Below are positions 61,732-64,000 of a DNA stretch of 64,000 bases, piece after piece. The stretch covers positions 186,001 through 250,000 of the forward strand of contig NZ_FORP01000003.1 in assembly GCF_900114035.1 (NCBI RefSeq), written 5' to 3'. A program made the translations under genes and the position numbers. How positions within the stretch are numbered: the first letter of the stretch is position 1; each line of letters begins with the position of its first letter. Origin of the DNA: Amycolatopsis sacchari. Its GTDB lineage: Bacteria; Actinomycetota; Actinomycetes; Mycobacteriales; Pseudonocardiaceae. A model generated the notes under the pieces. It saw only the letters and a list, made by a program, of their open reading frames with translations, had not been told where the DNA came from and made no database searches.

Positions 61732-61748
61732 CTTTCTGGTCTGTGTGC

Positions 61749-61913
61749 TTAGCGGGTTTCCTTGTGCACCCGGTGCGTACCGCAGTTCGGGCAGAACTTC
61801 TTCATCTCCAAGCGGTCCGGGTCGTTACGCCGGTTCTTCTTGGTGATGTAGTTGCGGTGCTTGCACTCCTCGCACGCCAGGGTGATCTTCGGTCGCACGT
61901 CGGTGGCAGCCAC
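61749..61913 (-). CDS. rpmG: Ribosomal protein L33 (zinc-binding form)
   Basis: A 54-residue protein from GTG 61913, [20 protein letters not shown], with Cys14, Cys17, Cys41 and Cys44 as zinc ligands (C+ form) and the ending HRVHKETR. It is a 50S protein. In M. tuberculosis rpmG2 stands directly before hadA; here about 7.1 kb of glucosamine genes and repeats lie between. It is preceded by tRNA-Met. Confidence 0.96.
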   Translation of the reverse strand: MAATDVRPKITLACEECKHRNYITKKNRRNDPDRLEMKKFCPNCGTHRVHKETR

Positions 61914-61947
61914 GGCTACGCCTTTCTCTACAAAACTCGAATCCCGG

Positions 61948-62020
61948 TAGCGGTGGCCGGACTTGAACCGGCGACACAGCGATTATGAGCCGCTTGCTCT
62001 GCCAACTGAGCTACACCGCC
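61948..62020 (-). tRNA. tRNA-Met (anticodon CAT, elongator)
   Basis: A 73-nt tRNA on the minus strand starting GGCGGTG, with GTAGCTCAGTTGGCAGAGC in the D-arm, anticodon loop CTCATAA and T-arm GGTTCAAGTCC. The discriminator is A. The first pair is G-U and the molecule lacks the features of an initiator tRNA, so it is called elongator. Confidence 0.94.
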
Positions 62021-62043
62021 CTGATGTGCCCACCGCCCGGGGG

Positions 62044-62076
62044 TCCAAGGGCACCGGGAGCGCCAGCTCCCTTGGA
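62044..62076 (-). repeat. Hairpin between tRNA-Thr and tRNA-Met
   Basis: An 8-bp inverted repeat (TCCAAGGG / CCCTTGGA) with inner GGGAG/CTCCC pairing, in the 76-bp spacer of the two tRNA genes. It may be a processing stem or weak terminator. Confidence 0.5.
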
Positions 62077-62096
62077 CAGGTTACCACCCGTCCGAG

Positions 62097-62169
62097 AGCC
62101 CCTTTACGGAATCGAACCGTAGACCTTCTCCTTACCATGGAGACGCTCTGCCGACTGAGCTAAAGGGGC
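62097..62169 (-). tRNA. tRNA-Thr (anticodon GGT)
   Basis: A 73-nt tRNA on the minus strand: acceptor GCCCCTT with AAGGGGC, D-arm TAGCTCAGTCGGCAGAGC, anticodon arm TCTCC-ATGGTAA-GGAGA giving GGT, and T-arm ACGGTTCGATTCCGT. The discriminator is T and no CCA is encoded. It precedes tRNA-Met and rpmG on the same strand. Confidence 0.96.
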
Positions 62170-62243
62170 GGGATCAACGCCTCAACGTTGAAGCCTCGAA
62201 GAGATTACACAACCGGCGACACCCCTCGCGCACCGGGGGTCCC

Positions 62244-63989
62244 TTACGTCAACAACGTCAGGATCGTCTCCCGCTGACGGCCCGCTGACCTGGCCGTTCG
62301 GGCCTGGAGCCAGGCCTCCAGCCGGTCCTCGGCCAGGGGACGCGAGATCAGGTAGCCCTGCGCCACGTCACAGCCCATGGCCTCCAGCTGGTCCCTCGCG
62401 ATGTCCTCCTCGACGCCCTCCGCGACGACCGTCAGGCCCAGCGAGTGACCCAGCTCGACGATCGAGCGCACCACCGCGAGATCACCCAGGTCCGTGCCCA
62501 TGCCCAGGACGAAGCTCTTGTCGATCTTGACCTCGTCCACCGGCAGGCGCCGCAGGTAGGCCAGTGACGAATATCCCGTCCCGAAATCGTCGACCGCCAG
62601 GACGATGCCCAGCTCGTGCAGCTCCTGCAGGATGGGCAGCGCCTTCTGCGGATCGGCCATCACGCCGGACTCCGTCAGCTCGAACGTCAGCAGCCCCGGT
62701 GGCACCCCGAACCGCCGCAGGGAGTCGACCACCTTCGCCGGGAAGTCCACGTCCGCCAGGTTGCGCACGGACAGGTTCACGGCCACCGAGATCCGCAGCC
62801 CCTCGTCCATCCACTTGCGCACGCGCTTGAGCGACTCGTCCAGCACGAAACCGGTCAGCACGCCGATGAGCCCCGCCGCCTCGACCGCCGGCACGAACTC
62901 GTCCGGGTCCAGTTTCCCGAACTCCGGGTGCACCCACCGGACCAGCGCCTCGACACCCAGCACCTGCTTGCTCGGCAGCGAGATCTTCGGCTGGTAGTGC
63001 ACGCTCAGCTGGCCCTCTTCCAGCGCCTGCCGGAACTGCGTGACCATCTGGAACCGGCGCAGGAAGATCTGCCCCATGCTCGGCACATAGGCGCGGACCT
63101 CTTCCCCACCGCGCGTGGCCCGCACGGCGACGTCGGCCCGCTGCAGCAGCGCGTCGATGTCCGTGCTCTCGCTGTCCTCGGCCAGCGGCGTCGCGTACCC
63201 CACCATGGCGTTCGCCTCGACCGTGAGGCGGTCCACCGGGTAGGGCGCCGACAGCTGTCCGCGCAGCCGCTCCGCGACGGCGTGGATCTCGGAACTCGGG
63301 TAGCCGACGAGCAGCGCCGCGAACGACGCGCCCTCGAGCCGGGCGAGGGGGACGTCCGGGCCCAGTGCGTCCCGGATCCGCCGGCCCGCGGCGATCACCA
63401 TCCGGTCCGCCCAGGTGTAGCCGAGCGCGTCGCTGACCGTCGAGAACACATCGAGATCCACCCGCAGCACCGCCGCGTCCTGGTCCCGCAACGGCTCACG
63501 CGCCACCTGCCGGAAGCCCGGCCGGTTGAGCAGACCGGTCAGCGGATCGTGGTAGGCGTCGTGGCGCAGCGTCGCCAGCAGGCGCCGGTTGTCCAGCGCC
63601 GTCGCGAGGTGGCTGGCCATCGTGCCGAGCAGCTGCACGTCGTACTTGCCGAACCCGCGCCAGCGCGACAGCCGGTCGTGCGCCTCGACGACCCCCAGCA
63701 GCTGGTTCGCGCTGCGCAGCGGGACGACCAGCGCCTCCTGCGCGTTGCGGTCCAGCAGTGCGGCCGTGACGTCGGCGTTCGCCTCCGTGATGCGGAAATG
63801 CCGGACGTGCGAGCCCGGCAGCCGGACCAGCGCGTCCTCCCCGAGCCGCCCGTCACCGGGCAGCGGCTCGCCCGCGACGACGGTGGTCATCGCCGCGGTC
63901 GGCTCCAGCCGCAGGCGCAGGACGACACGGGCCGCGGAGAGCTGGTCCTTGATCCGCTCGGCGATCGTGGCCCAGTCGCTGGCGTTCAC
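62244..63989 (-). CDS. GAF-GGDEF-EAL cyclic-di-GMP phosphodiesterase, probably start-incomplete
   Basis: At least 581 residues. The frame stays open to the right edge and the GTG at 63989 may be internal, so the N-terminus is uncertain. Residues 1-140 look like a GAF sensor domain. A GGDEF domain (145-295) has HDPLTGLLNRPGF but its active site is RLEGASFAALL, so the GG(D/E)EF motif is lost and synthase activity is unlikely. The EAL domain (315-560) is complete: Glu347 in VEALVRW, Asn405, Glu437 in FELTES, Asp467-Asp468 in DDFGTGYSSL, Lys488, Glu524 in VAEGVE and Gln544. It should hydrolyse c-di-GMP, possibly with the dead GGDEF as a GTP-sensing regulator. The stop is 75 bases upstream of tRNA-Thr. 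Confidence 0.9.
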   Translation of the reverse strand: MNASDWATIAERIKDQLSAARVVLRLRLEPTAAMTTVVAGEPLPGDGRLGEDALVRLPGSHVRHFRITEANADVTAALLDRNAQEALVVPLRSANQLLGVVEAHDRLSRWRGFGKYDVQLLGTMASHLATALDNRRLLATLRHDAYHDPLTGLLNRPGFRQVAREPLRDQDAAVLRVDLDVFSTVSDALGYTWADRMVIAAGRRIRDALGPDVPLARLEGASFAALLVGYPSSEIHAVAERLRGQLSAPYPVDRLTVEANAMVGYATPLAEDSESTDIDALLQRADVAVRATRGGEEVRAYVPSMGQIFLRRFQMVTQFRQALEEGQLSVHYQPKISLPSKQVLGVEALVRWVHPEFGKLDPDEFVPAVEAAGLIGVLTGFVLDESLKRVRKWMDEGLRISVAVNLSVRNLADVDFPAKVVDSLRRFGVPPGLLTFELTESGVMADPQKALPILQELHELGIVLAVDDFGTGYSSLAYLRRLPVDEVKIDKSFVLGMGTDLGDLAVVRSIVELGHSLGLTVVAEGVEEDIARDQLEAMGCDVAQGYLISRPLAEDRLEAWLQARTARSAGRQRETILTLLT

Positions 63990-64000
63990 GCCGCCGCTGA

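Larger units (their letters stand above)
60884..61748. other. Repeat-rich intergenic region between the ROK repressor and rpmG
   Basis: About 865 bases. The open frames that cross it on both strands lack ribosome-binding sites and give arginine/proline-rich translations without conserved sequence, so I call it noncoding. It holds the inverted repeats at 60917-60995 and 61161-61339, direct repeats at 61362-61632 and the rpmG terminator. An 11-bp inverted repeat (TGCCTCGCCAG at 60960-60970, complement at 61089-61099) links the first part with the next. Oligo-T stretches occur after several repeats. Confidence 0.75.

Overview
The window is about 70% GC chromosomal DNA with strong G/C third-position bias. 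It carries zinc-ribbon (C+) forms of S14, L33 and L36, a TTG-started rpsL, a Mce lipid-import operon, HadA/HadB-like hydratases, EspL/EspC/EspB-like secretion-associated proteins and an exo-beta-glucosaminidase of the CsxA type first known from Amycolatopsis. This points to a mycelial actinomycete of the Pseudonocardiaceae, most likely Amycolatopsis or a close relative; that is inference from gene content, not a phylogeny.

Layout, mostly transcribed on the minus strand and so read from high to low coordinates. (1) 62.2-64.0 kb: a GAF-GGDEF-EAL cyclic-di-GMP protein that may run off the right edge, then tRNA-Thr, tRNA-Met and rpmG (L33). (2) 60.9-61.7 kb: about 860 bp without genes, packed with inverted and direct repeats, including a nested palindrome of roughly 180 nt capped by three small TTCG-containing hairpins. 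(3) 54.6-60.9 kb: an amino-sugar island of APC permease, secreted GH2 exo-glucosaminidase and ROK kinase in overlapping genes, a divergent ROK repressor and a perfect palindromic operator between them. (4) 50.3-54.6 kb: hadA-hadB, a MazEF toxin-antitoxin pair, and plus-strand genes for an SGNH esterase and an aspartate-type aminotransferase. (5) 48.2-50.9 kb: tRNA-Trp, secE, nusG, rplK, rplA. (6) 45.7-48.1 kb: a plus-strand Pro/Gln-rich membrane protein, then rplJ-rplL with leader and terminator. (7) 34.2-45.4 kb: a full mce operon (mceG, two YrbE permeases, mceA-F, two Mce-associated proteins). (8) 25.8-33.3 kb: rpoB-rpoC. (9) 19.7-25.7 kb: a plus-strand, tandemly duplicated type VII-secretion-associated module. 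(10) 14.8-19.1 kb: rpsL-rpsG-fusA-tuf. (11) 1-14.5 kb: the S10-spc-alpha ribosomal supercluster from rpsJ to a truncated rpsK.

The backbone is the universally conserved transcription, translation and Sec locus. The accessory interest lies in what is inserted into it: the mce transporter between rplL and rpoB, the Esp-like module between rpoC and rpsL, and the glucosamine island between rpmG and hadAB. A 68-codon reading frame overlapping rpsM just before rpsK, and a 49-codon gene between the two Esp-like modules, are small genes that are easy to miss. Terminator-like hairpins bound most of the blocks. Function assignments come from recognisable motifs and gene order; no database search was run.
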